A stretch of DNA of 6,292 nucleotides from Gemmatimonadota bacterium (lineage in GTDB: Bacteria; Gemmatimonadota; Gemmatimonadetes; Gemmatimonadales; GWC2-71-9): NCBI GenBank assembly GCA_029859185.1, contig JAOUDR010000177.1, positions 1-6,292 of the forward strand, given 5' to 3'. Position numbers and translations under genes: made by a program. The notes beneath the pieces are model-generated. The model saw only the letters and a program-made list of their open reading frames with translations. It searched no databases and was not told the DNA's origin. Below are positions 1-5,615 of the stretch, one piece after another. Numbering within the stretch: position 1 is the stretch's first letter; every line of letters begins with the position of its first letter.

Positions 1-196
1 ACCTGTGCGACCGGCCCGCGGCGTGGTCGGCGAGGGCGGCGTCGGCCATCTGGTCGAGCTTCCCAGCCTCCGCGTCGGCGTCGAGTTGGCGATCCCACGC
101 GACGGCGTCGAACTTCGCAAACCACGCGCGGAAGCTCGCCAGCTCCTTCGCTGACAAGTTCCGGATCTCGCGTTCAAGCTTCTCGACCTTGGTCAT
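1..196 (-). CDS. RelB-like antitoxin / addiction-module protein (3' end outside window)
   Basis: The first 65 codons are present, read from the ATG at 194-196; the gene leaves the window at base 1. The protein begins MTKVEKLEREIRNLSAKELA, followed by FRAWF, then AWDRQLDADAEAGKLDQMADAALADH. The pattern of a short helical start, S..ELA.FR.WF..FDA.AWDRQ, and an acidic AG(K/R)LD..AD.AL tail matches small RelB-like antitoxins that I know as partners of RelE/ParE-type toxins. Only a few residues should be missing. An AGAGG ribosome-binding site sits six bases before the ATG. The gene starts about 50 bases after the core of the neighbouring attC. If it is an antitoxin, its toxin would lie just beyond the low end of the window. 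Toxin-antitoxin pairs are common in sedentary arrays, where they are thought to discourage cassette loss. The family call is from memory of the sequence pattern. Confidence 0.68.
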   Translation of the reverse strand, partial: MTKVEKLEREIRNLSAKELASFRAWFAKFDAVAWDRQLDADAEAGKLDQMADAALADHAAGRSHR

Positions 197-219
197 GGGG
201 GGCCTCTTAGTCAACCTGC

Positions 220-225
220 AATATA
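220..225 (-). promoter_or_regulatory. Possible -10 element for the antitoxin gene
   Basis: On the minus strand TATATT lies 24 bases before the antitoxin ATG, in an AT-rich patch in an otherwise GC-rich region. No convincing -35 box is seen; at 17-18 bases upstream the sequence is the attC core (TTAGGC). Toxin-antitoxin cassettes often carry their own promoter, so this is plausible but rests on one hexamer. Confidence 0.3.
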
Positions 226-243
226 GTCGAAGCTGGGTCGCTC

Positions 244-380
244 GCCTAACGGTTCGGGATTCTGCAGCGGGCCATTCTCGGCCAGCGGCAACGTGTGTCA
301 AACGACATCACCTATGAACTCTCCAAGTGAGTGAGAACAACGGCCAGCTCGGGCCCGACTGCAGCAATCCCTCGTTAGAG
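244..380 (-). other. attC recombination site A (137 bp)
   Basis: The cores are GCCTAAC at 244-250 and GTTAGAG at 374-380. The arms pair almost perfectly: GGGATT (256-261) with AATCCC (366-371), CTGCAG (262-267) with CTGCAG (359-364), and CGGGCC (268-273) with GGCCCG (352-357). That is 18 base pairs interrupted only by single unpaired bases A358 and C365, both on the gene-proximal arm. The six bases between them and the eight bases from C365 to the GTTAGAG core match the geometry I recall for cassette sites such as that of aadA. The unpaired bases are A and C, whereas T and G are usual on the recombining bottom strand. The centre (274-351) contains the repeat boxes at 288-299 and 327-338. The stop codon of the 375-839 gene lies inside the high-side core. 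Confidence 0.85.
288..338. repeat. Dispersed two-box repeat shared by attC sites A, B, C and D
   Basis: Box 1, GCAACGTGTGTC, is exact at 288-299, 2478-2489 and 3477-3488, and has one change at 6225-6236. Box 2, GCGAGTGAGCGC, is exact at 2515-2526 and 3515-3526, with variants at 327-338 and 6263-6274. The distance between box starts is 39, 37, 38 and 38 bases. All four copies have the same orientation and sit in the central part of the attC sites. This coordinate range is the first copy. Confidence 0.8.
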
Positions 381-839
381 CGCAACTGGCTCAAGTCCAA
401 CTCCGCTGTAGATCAATCCAGTGCTGTCACTGACCGCGAACAGATCCTGCAGCATGTCCCGAATGGCTGCGGACGCGCTCGGAATGTCCCTTGGCAGGTA
501 GCAGTCGAGGAACTGGCCGCCCGCATCGGCGGCTACCTCACGCAGCGGATAACCACCGCTGTTGCAGAGCTCACGGAACCGTGCCTCACGGCGAATCTGT
601 CCGGCCGTGATGAGGGGATGGTCGAGCTCGAAGCCCTCCGCGGTCCACTTCACCTGCAGGAACATGTCTGGCGGTGCGACCTCGATGACCAGGAACGCGT
701 CAGGACCGGCGTCGGTCAGCTGCTGCAGGTAGGGTGCGATATGGCTGGAGGGGCCTGGGGTGGGGGGCATTTCAGTAGCCCGACAACCAGTTCCAGCGGC
801 AGCGCCGGTGCTGAGGGCCATGAGGATCTTGCGGAACAT
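375..839 (-). CDS. Small exported protein of unknown function (possible lipoprotein)
   Basis: A 154-residue protein that I do not recognise. I chose the ATG at 839 because it gives a signal-like N-terminus: FRK, then a hydrophobic stretch ILMALSTGAAAGTG, then Cys19. GTGC is a poor lipobox, so either signal peptidase I or II is possible. An in-frame start at 890 would lie inside the upstream activase gene and would bury the signal. The mature part has FLVIEVAPPDMFLQVKW at about residues 50-66, a conserved-looking FRELC, and GGQFLDCYLP near 107-116. The composition suggests a small alpha/beta domain, with no catalytic motif visible. The TAA stop (375-377) is part of the attC core, typical of tight cassette packing. 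Upstream it overlaps, in another frame, the tail of the truncated activase. It may be the true cargo of this cassette. Product assignment is low; that it is a gene is fairly sure. Confidence 0.65.
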   Translation of the reverse strand: MFRKILMALSTGAAAGTGCRATEMPPTPGPSSHIAPYLQQLTDAGPDAFLVIEVAPPDMFLQVKWTAEGFELDHPLITAGQIRREARFRELCNSGGYPLREVAADAGGQFLDCYLPRDIPSASAAIRDMLQDLFAVSDSTGLIYSGVGLEPVAL

Positions 840-1617
840 CGGAGCTCGCCCGTTGCGCCTTGAGATCGTACAGAAACAGGTCGACGTCACCGCGGAGGCC
901 GTCCATCACGTCCCACGGCGCGTAGCCCGACGTGTCGAGCGCCGTGTGGATGTCGCGGGCCCGCGCCCCCCGGAGCAGCTCGCCGAGGAACTCCGGTTGG
1001 GCAAGCGGCTCGCCGCCCGAGAACGTGACCCCACCACCCGACTCCTCGTAGAACGCGCGATCTCGCTCCACGGTGTCGAGCACCGCCGCGGCATCCATCG
1101 TCTGCCCCATCTGCTCCCGCGCCTCGGCGTAGCATTCGTCGCCACACGCGCCACACAGCGAGCAGCGGGATTCGTCCAGTACGGGTGCGGGCGCGTCGTC
1201 GGCCCAGTGGAGCGCGTCCTCGGGACAGGCGGCGATGCACGACCCGCAGCGCGTGCAGCGCTCTGCCCGCCACACCACTTCCGGGGCGGCCGAGAGACCC
1301 TCCGGGTTGTGACACCACGAGCAGCGCAACGGGCAGCCTTTCAGGAAGACCGTGGTGCGGATGCCCGGTCCATCATGGATGGAGCACCGGCGAATGTCGA
1401 ACACCACGCCGGTGGTGGACGTCGTCGGGGCCAGCGGAACTCCAGGTTCGGTGTCGTCGAGAAGTCTGGGGTTCGCCGGTTCAGGATTCTCTGAGGGTTG
1501 TATGAAGAAGCGCTCCGCCCGAGCCGTGGTGGCCTCGGCCGCCTCGTGGGTCGCCTCAGTCCGTGTATTTGCTGATGAAGGCCGATTTGGGGTGCCTTCG
1601 CTAGTGACTGCGCGCAC
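772..1617 (-). pseudogene. Glycyl-radical-enzyme activating enzyme, 3'-truncated (radical SAM)
   Basis: Numbering is from the GTG at 1617. Residues 73-105 (FDIRRCSIHDGPGIRTTVF onward) carry the radical-SAM CX3CX2C motif as C95, C99 and C102. A ferredoxin-like insert follows with two cysteine sets: C121, C124, C127, C131 and C152, C155, C158, C162. GGEP (201-204) and the LFLYDLK segment ending at K253 (plus-strand 859-861) follow. These are the hallmarks of PflA-like activases with two extra [4Fe-4S] clusters, which use S-adenosylmethionine to install a glycyl radical. After K253 resemblance stops, and about 28 unrelated residues follow to a stop at 772, across the start of the next gene. E. 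coli PflA continues about a hundred residues past the equivalent DLK, so the barrel is incomplete and the product is probably inactive. The start is uncertain: residues 1-70 look unlike the family, and GTG at 1407 (MVFDIRR) is an alternative, without a clear ribosome-binding site. No glycyl-radical partner is present. Confidence 0.8.
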
Positions 1618-1742
1618 CTCGGTCGACCACCCGAGTCATGCCTGGCGCGAGGAGCCAGGGAATGACGTAGTACACCGTGAGATACCAGAACTCCCAGAGG
1701 TACCGCACGCCGTGCCCAAGGACCAGGCCGCGAAGCGTAGCG

Positions 1743-1811
1743 GCGCAACGTCGGGTGTAACCCGTTGTCAGGCGGAATGGCCCTTCGCTGCACGGTCCAA
1801 TCCAATTAGAG
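1743..1811 (-). other. Weak attC candidate downstream of the DHFR-like gene
   Basis: This is where the DHFR-like cassette should have its attC. The low core could be GCGCAAC (1743-1749) or GTGTAAC (1755-1761). The high core ATTAGAG (1805-1811) resembles the GTTAGAG of site A and ends two bases before the stop codon. Arm pairing is patchy: CAGGCG near 1769-1774 with CGCTG at 1786-1790, then CCGTTG with CACGG, and partial pairing further out. It could be a decayed attC or chance. Confidence 0.38.
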
Positions 1812-1812
1812 C

Positions 1813-2415
1813 TCACGCTTCGAAAGATCCCGTCTGCACGTCCCCTGCACGCTCGTAGCTGGCGACCATGACCCCACTAGGCGTTGCCTCCGAGTGCGTG
1901 AGCTTGAGCGCTGCCGGAATCGTGCCTCCGCCGAAAAGGCGCTTGCCCGTGCCGAGAGTAATGGGAAACACCTTGAGCCACAGCCCATCCACCAAGTCGT
2001 GCTTGAACAGCGTCTGGAGAAGCTGGCTGCTACCGTACACATGAAGATCTGGGCCGTCTTGCTGCTTCAGTCTCTGTATTCCTTCCACGACGTTGTCCTT
2101 GACAAAGACGGTGTTGTCCCAAAGCGAATCTGTCCGAGTGCGCGAAACAACATACTTTGTCGCAGAATTGATGCCCGGCCACTCGCTTTCGTGTGTCGGC
2201 CAGTGTGACGCGAATATCTCGTAGGTCTTTCGTCCGAGCAACAGATCGCGCGGTGTAATCATCTGTTCATGCATGATGGCTCCACCCCGCTCGTCGAAAT
2301 GCGGCACAACCCAGCCGCCATACTTGAAGCCGCCGTCAGTATCCTCCTGCGGTCCGCCCGGCGCTTGCATGACCCCGTCGAGGGTAACAAATGTAAGAAC
2401 GATGACTTGTCGCAT
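1813..2415 (-). CDS. Dihydrofolate reductase family protein (RibD C-terminal domain)
   Basis: A 200-residue protein, close to the usual size of stand-alone members. I set the start at the second ATG (2415), because AAGGAG ends seven bases before it but only two bases before the ATG at 2421; MRQVIVLTFVTLDGVMQAPG is also the usual family opening. Visible motifs are FVTLDGV (9-15), LLLGRKTYE (58-66), KYVVSRT (87-93), DLHVYGSSQLLQTL (123-136) and the PITLGTGKRLF strand-loop (151-161). These fit the NADPH-binding fold of the RibD C-terminal/DHFR-like superfamily. The LVDGLWLK stretch replaces the commoner VDEL. Members are probably NAD(P)H-dependent reductases, but the substrate of this uncharacterised group is unknown, and trimethoprim resistance should not be assumed. 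GC content is clearly lower than in the activase gene (30 of 60 bases in a sampled line), consistent with separate origin. The start lies 18 bases after the core of attC site B. Confidence 0.88.
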   Translation of the reverse strand: MRQVIVLTFVTLDGVMQAPGGPQEDTDGGFKYGGWVVPHFDERGGAIMHEQMITPRDLLLGRKTYEIFASHWPTHESEWPGINSATKYVVSRTRTDSLWDNTVFVKDNVVEGIQRLKQQDGPDLHVYGSSQLLQTLFKHDLVDGLWLKVFPITLGTGKRLFGGGTIPAALKLTHSEATPSGVMVASYERAGDVQTGSFEA

Positions 2416-2432
2416 GGTCATACTCCTTCGCC

Positions 2433-2562
2433 GCTTGACGCCCTTGGGCTTCTGCCGCGGGCGTCATCCCTCCCGCAGCAACGTGTGTCGCGACGTTATC
2501 CGGCAACCTGCTACGCGAGTGAGCGCAACGCCAGGGCGATAGTAGGCTGCTGGGCGCTCACG
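2433..2562 (-). other. attC recombination site B (degenerate, about 130 bp)
   Basis: The low-side core GCTTGAC (2433-2439) differs from RYYYAAC at one base. The low arm reads CTTCTGCCGCGGGCG, aligning with the arms of sites A, C and D. The centre has both family boxes: GCAACGTGTGTC at 2478-2489 and GCGAGTGAGCGC at 2515-2526. TGACGCCC (2437-2444) pairs with GGGCGCTCA (2552-2560) with one bulged base, but the inner arm pairs poorly and no clean GTTRRRY core remains on the high side. The site ends about 12 bases before the stop of the MOSC gene. Probably the same family as A, C and D, partly decayed. Confidence 0.62.
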
Positions 2563-2574
2563 GAAGAAGCCACT

Positions 2575-3318
2575 TCACCCGAGAGTAGGTGACTCCGACG
2601 CAAGACTCACTCGATCGCCAACACGAATCGTACCGGTTCGCACCACCGTGGCGTAAACGCCAGCGGTGTTCTCATTGAGACGCACAACCGTCTTCATGAC
2701 GCTTGCGCTCCGTTCACTCGTCTCTGGATCGAGATTGATGATCACGCAGCGCAGATCGCGCAGTGTCACACTCACGACCGCCCGCGTATCGCCTTCACCG
2801 AAGACCAACGTGCCCCCGACCCATCCATCCTCTAGAAACGGTTCGTCCAGCTCGGTCTCTACCACGAGGTTGGCTCGAAAGCGTCGGTGATCGAGGTTGA
2901 GTCCGGCCTCGCGACCGATACCTGCGATCGTCGCCAGGCTGATCACTGAGACTGCTGCCTCATCAAAGATCCCGTGCTTGAGCATCATCAGTTCGACGCC
3001 CTGCCCGGATTGCGCGGAGACGTGGGCATTCAGCTCCGCGCTTCCCAGCGCAAGTTCCGATCCAGTCGGTGTACGCACATGGGTCGGAAGGGGCTCGCCG
3101 GTGCTCTCGTCGAGGCCAATGGGATGGTAGAGGAGTAGCTCGGAGAAACGGCTCGCGGAGAGCCACGGGAAGCCGTTGTCCGTTCCCACGCGCCGGAAGG
3201 CGAACCGGCGATCGCCGGCCAGCCCGTGCCACCCAAGATACGCAGAATCCGTCGTAGTCCCGGCCATCGACTTGACTGGATACCGCAGGATTTTGCAAAC
3301 ACGGCCGATCTTAATCAT
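2575..3318 (-). CDS. MOSC domain-containing protein
   Basis: 247 residues with the two-part layout of the family: an N-terminal beta-barrel-like domain (about 1-100) beginning IGRVCKILRYPVKSMAG and including GLAGDRRFAF (32-41), then the MOSC domain (about 115-240). The latter shows RFRANLVVE (146-154), a segment with D188 and R190, and C191 in RCVIINLDPETSERS. C191 occupies the place of the cysteine that in family members such as YcbX or mARC proteins carries or binds the sulfurated molybdenum cofactor. The protein is full length, with no visible lesion. The substrate is unknown; related proteins reduce N-hydroxylated compounds, and others are only sulfur-carrier candidates. The ATG at 3318 begins 36 bases after the attC C core, and no strong ribosome-binding site is seen before it. 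No molybdenum-cofactor genes are nearby, consistent with cassette capture. Confidence 0.9.
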   Translation of the reverse strand: MIKIGRVCKILRYPVKSMAGTTTDSAYLGWHGLAGDRRFAFRRVGTDNGFPWLSASRFSELLLYHPIGLDESTGEPLPTHVRTPTGSELALGSAELNAHVSAQSGQGVELMMLKHGIFDEAAVSVISLATIAGIGREAGLNLDHRRFRANLVVETELDEPFLEDGWVGGTLVFGEGDTRAVVSVTLRDLRCVIINLDPETSERSASVMKTVVRLNENTAGVYATVVRTGTIRVGDRVSLASESPTLG

Positions 3319-3354
3319 GCTGGTGCCGACGTGTGTGTTGCTCTACGGCAGGCT

Positions 3355-3569
3355 GCCTAACGACGTGCAATTGTGCTGCGGGCGACTCGCTACTCGCCGC
3401 CACCGCGACAAGTGGTGGGAGTCCGCTCAAGGGAATGCAACACAACTTCCTTGGCAGCGTCACTATCTCTCCAGCAGCAACGTGTGTCAACGACGTGAGC
3501 CAGGAACCTGCCACGCGAGTGAGCGCGACGCCAGGCGCGCAGTCCGACAGCAGCAAGCCCGCCTTAGGC
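3355..3569 (-). other. attC recombination site C (long, about 215 bp)
   Basis: The cores are GCCTAAC (3355-3361) and CTTAGGC (3563-3569). Arm pairing: TTG (3371-3373) with CAA (3554-3556), TGCTG (3374-3378) with CAGCA (3548-3552), and CGG (3379-3381) with CCG (3544-3546). A3547 and G3553 are left unpaired on the high arm, close to the spacing seen in the other sites. The central part is long and carries both family boxes, at 3477-3488 and 3515-3526. It exceeds the 57-141 bp usually quoted for attC, mainly through the stretch 3385-3470. Confidence 0.72.
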
Positions 3570-3623
3570 CTCACCTGGACGGCGACCCTGCAAGGTACTG
3601 GCGTGTGATGAGGTGAGGCCTAC
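3361..3623 (-). mobile_element. Cassette without a gene (about 263 bp)
   Basis: The interval 3319-3711 has no credible gene. It holds two attC sites, C (3355-3569) and E (3618-3677), separated by about 48 bases with no ORF, ribosome-binding site or codon bias. Taking the low-side cores as recombination points, the unit 3361-3623 is a cassette made almost entirely of its own attC. Geneless cassettes are known in chromosomal integrons. Whether this one carries a promoter or small RNA cannot be told from the sequence. Confidence 0.5.
3565..3622. repeat. 12-bp perfect inverted repeat joining two attC sites
   Basis: TAGGCCTCACCT at 3565-3576 is the exact inverted copy of AGGTGAGGCCTA at 3611-3622, with 34 bases between them. 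The arms include the outer core of attC C on one side and the outer core of attC E on the other, so this hairpin competes with both attC folds. It could act as a terminator-like structure, though no U-tract follows on either strand. Confidence 0.6.
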
Positions 3624-3677
3624 CGCCCGGCATCACCTGCAGCGCGTAGCGCTGTCCACTGGATGCTGTTGTTAGGC
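3618..3677 (-). other. attC recombination site E (compact, 60 bp)
   Basis: The best-looking site in the window. The cores are GCCTACC (3618-3624, one mismatch) and a perfect GTTAGGC (3671-3677). CAGCGC (3640-3645) pairs with GCGCTG (3649-3654) across a three-base GTA loop, and GCATC (3630-3634) pairs with GATGC (3662-3666). T3655 and a G at 3661/3662 stay unpaired on the high arm. T and G are the usual extrahelical bases of the recombining bottom strand, and their spacing to each other and to the core matches known sites within one base. The size is typical of classic short attC. It lies 34 bases downstream of the TPR gene stop. It lacks the family boxes of sites A-D. Confidence 0.85.
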
Positions 3678-3711
3678 GGCACCAGGCTGAGAAAGCGGTC
3701 CTATGGCGTAA

Positions 3712-5433
3712 TCATCGGCGCGAAACCACATAGTCCTGTGCCTCCTTCAGGGCGGGCTGTCGCGTCCCGCCATCAGCAACGTTGAGAAGCTCTTGATAGA
3801 AGGTGCGCGCTAGGGATTCGTCTCCGAGCGCCTGTGCCGCCCGAGCGGCACCCAACAGGCCATTGAAACGCCTCGGATAGAGTTCCATGGAGCGCTTGTA
3901 CGCAGCGAGTGCTTCCGCCGGCTGCGTTTGCTCGATAAGCAGGTCTCCCAAGAGCTCGTGGGCCGGGAGAGTGGGTCCCGGCGTCACGGCGGGCTTTGGC
4001 GTCGAGGCCTCAAGCTCGGCAGCCTCTCGGATCAGCGCAACGCTGGACCCCTCGTGCCGTTCCACGTGGGCGAGCCAGCCGTTCAGCTCGAGGCGGAGCA
4101 CTTGGATGTTCCGAGCAAACAGGTCCTCTCCGGCCTTGCGGGTCGCGCCTTCGAGTTCCTCCAGACGGTCGCCGGCTGCTCTCGCCTCGGTGAGTTTTCC
4201 CAGGTGCGCCGCGCCTAGGCCGTGCGCGAACCACGCGATGGCTTCCGGCCAGGCGAAACGGTCCCAGTCGAAGGTCGCGGACTCGCGGGGAACGAGCACT
4301 ACAGCCTCGTTCCAGGCGCGCCGCTCCAGCGCGTAGCGGGCTTGTATAGACGCGGTGTGGAAGGCCGTCTTGAACGTGGGCTCCAATCGGGCCGTTGCGT
4401 GCAGCCGCTTCAACTGCACGGCGGCCTCCCCGTCCATGCCTTTCTGGAGATACGCATAGATGAGATATTCGATCGCGTGGGGGAACTCGTCCCAGACGAA
4501 TTCTCCATGGTCCCCAGCGGGGTACTTCAAGGCCGCCTCCGCCGCCCGCAGGTTGCCTCGAATCACACCGTTCCAATCTCCAAGGCGGGTATAGATGTGG
4601 GTCGGCATATGGAGCGCGTGGGGATTGTCCGGGGCGACCGCCTCGTACTTGCGCGTGATCTCCAACGACTCCCGTTCGCGCCCCGGCATATCGTTGGCGT
4701 GGACGAGATAATGCATGGCGCCCGGGTGGTCCGGATTGCGCTCGTACACGCTGTGGAGGATTCCCGCCGCCCGGTCGGAATGCGCTCGCGAAATGGTATC
4801 TGAAGGGGCCGTGGCCAAATGCGCCAGAGCGTAGAATGCGGCCGCCTCGGGGTCATCCGGGAAGGAGGCATAAACCCTTTCCATCGCCTGTTCCCACCGG
4901 CGAATGCGGATCCAATAGTCTGACGCCGCCGGTTCGAGGAAGAACGCCTCGGCCGCAGCCACGAAGAGCCGTTCCCGCTCAGTTGGCGGCTGCAGGGACT
5001 TGGCCGTTTGCACCTCCTCCCACCCCCGCTGGAGCGCTTCCGGTCCAGGCCGCGTCGGCCAGAGTGGCTGAAAGAGAGTCATCGCGATGCCCCAATGAGC
5101 CATGGCGCACCGGGGATCGGTCGTTGCGACCTGCTGGAACGCCTCGCGTGCTTGTGGGTAGGTCATGTGATGCAGGAGGGCGACCGCCCGATTGAACTCC
5201 GCTTGGGCTTGTTCGGAGCTGGTGATGGGAAAGTCCACCGTGCCCAAGGCATGGTGGGCGTGTTGCCGAATCTGACTCGTTCCGGCCGCGCAGCCCACCA
5301 GCAAGACGACCATCAACACCGCAGCCGCGCACACGAAGGCAGGACGACGTGTGCGCCTCACTGACGTACCTGGCCCTGCCCGGATCTGCCGCTTGTCATA
5401 CGGGCTTCGCCCTTTTGCCGTCTCACAATTCAT
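3712..5433 (-). CDS. TPR-repeat lipoprotein, uncharacterised family
   Basis: 573 residues from the ATG at 5433, which has GGGGA seven bases upstream. GTG at 5361 is a good alternative: it removes 24 residues and leaves a standard signal peptide (RRTRRP, then a hydrophobic stretch ending LLVGC). The lipobox cysteine is C48 (C24 with the shorter start), so the protein is probably anchored in a membrane facing the periplasm. The body is mostly paired helices. The first TPR-like unit is near 75-125 (FNRAVALLHHMTYPQAREAFQ, then AMAHWGIAMT). Conserved HPGAMHYLVHAND (236-248) and PHALHMPTHIYTRLGDW (271-287) follow, then clearer TPRs near 490-560 (ELLGDLLIEQTQPAEALAAY onward). The His-rich motifs recur in a TPR family I know from Acidobacteriota-type genomes, with no assigned function. 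TPRs usually mediate protein contacts. At about 1.8 kb this is a large cassette. The C-terminus is intact, with the stop 34 bases before attC E. Confidence 0.88.
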   Translation of the reverse strand: MNCETAKGRSPYDKRQIRAGPGTSVRRTRRPAFVCAAAVLMVVLLVGCAAGTSQIRQHAHHALGTVDFPITSSEQAQAEFNRAVALLHHMTYPQAREAFQQVATTDPRCAMAHWGIAMTLFQPLWPTRPGPEALQRGWEEVQTAKSLQPPTERERLFVAAAEAFFLEPAASDYWIRIRRWEQAMERVYASFPDDPEAAAFYALAHLATAPSDTISRAHSDRAAGILHSVYERNPDHPGAMHYLVHANDMPGRERESLEITRKYEAVAPDNPHALHMPTHIYTRLGDWNGVIRGNLRAAEAALKYPAGDHGEFVWDEFPHAIEYLIYAYLQKGMDGEAAVQLKRLHATARLEPTFKTAFHTASIQARYALERRAWNEAVVLVPRESATFDWDRFAWPEAIAWFAHGLGAAHLGKLTEARAAGDRLEELEGATRKAGEDLFARNIQVLRLELNGWLAHVERHEGSSVALIREAAELEASTPKPAVTPGPTLPAHELLGDLLIEQTQPAEALAAYKRSMELYPRRFNGLLGAARAAQALGDESLARTFYQELLNVADGGTRQPALKEAQDYVVSRR

Positions 5434-5460
5434 TCTCGAATCCCCGAGGGTTCAGTGCCC

Positions 5461-5606
5461 GGCTAACGGTCAGCGCATGGCCTGCGAGCGAGGAGGCTCG
5501 CGGGGCGCGCGTATGGGTGAACGTGCTCGTATCAACGCCGGGGACATCAATAGTCCGCTTCCTTTGAAAGACGTACGCGCTCGGCTGGTCCATGCGCTTG
5601 TGAGAC
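5461..5606 (-). other. attC recombination site F (146 bp)
   Basis: The cores are GGCTAAC (5461-5467) and GTGAGAC (5600-5606, one mismatch). AGCGCATGG (5472-5480) pairs perfectly with CCATGCGCT (5590-5598). Further in, GAGCG (5486-5490) pairs with CGCTC (5578-5582), with a short partly matched segment between. T5589 and G5583 or G5584 are unpaired on the high arm. The core lies nine bases after the stop of the lipoprotein gene (5616) and about 28 bases before the TPR gene start. A smaller local hairpin, GCGAGC (5484-5489) with GCTCGC (5496-5501), lies inside the low arm. The boxes shared by sites A-D are absent. Confidence 0.75.
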
Positions 5607-5615
5607 GGCGCGGGG

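Noticed and set aside
327..863. Plus-strand ORF MSENNGQLG onward
   Set aside because: It begins inside attC A and runs opposite the exported-protein gene, whose strand has signal peptide and stop/core packing.
760..1494. Long plus-strand ORF opposite the activase
   Set aside because: Arg/Ala/Val-rich low-sense translation typical of the complement of a GC-rich gene; the minus strand carries clear radical-SAM and ferredoxin motifs.
1502..1858. Plus-strand reading starting MKKRSARAVV that resembles a signal peptide
   Set aside because: It lies opposite the activase N-terminal region and the DHFR-like gene end, has no ribosome-binding site, and the rest has no protein-like pattern.
1813..2415. 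Trimethoprim-resistance dfr cassette
   Set aside because: The protein has RibD C-terminal/YwjB-like motifs rather than those of FolA or DfrA/DfrB enzymes, so resistance is not supported.
288..3526. CRISPR-like spaced repeats
   Set aside because: The repeated boxes are hundreds to thousands of bases apart, with genes between and no regular spacers; they belong to the attC sites.
4222..4803. Plus-strand 193-residue ORF
   Set aside because: It is the complement of the well-supported TPR gene, with no start signal or motif of its own.
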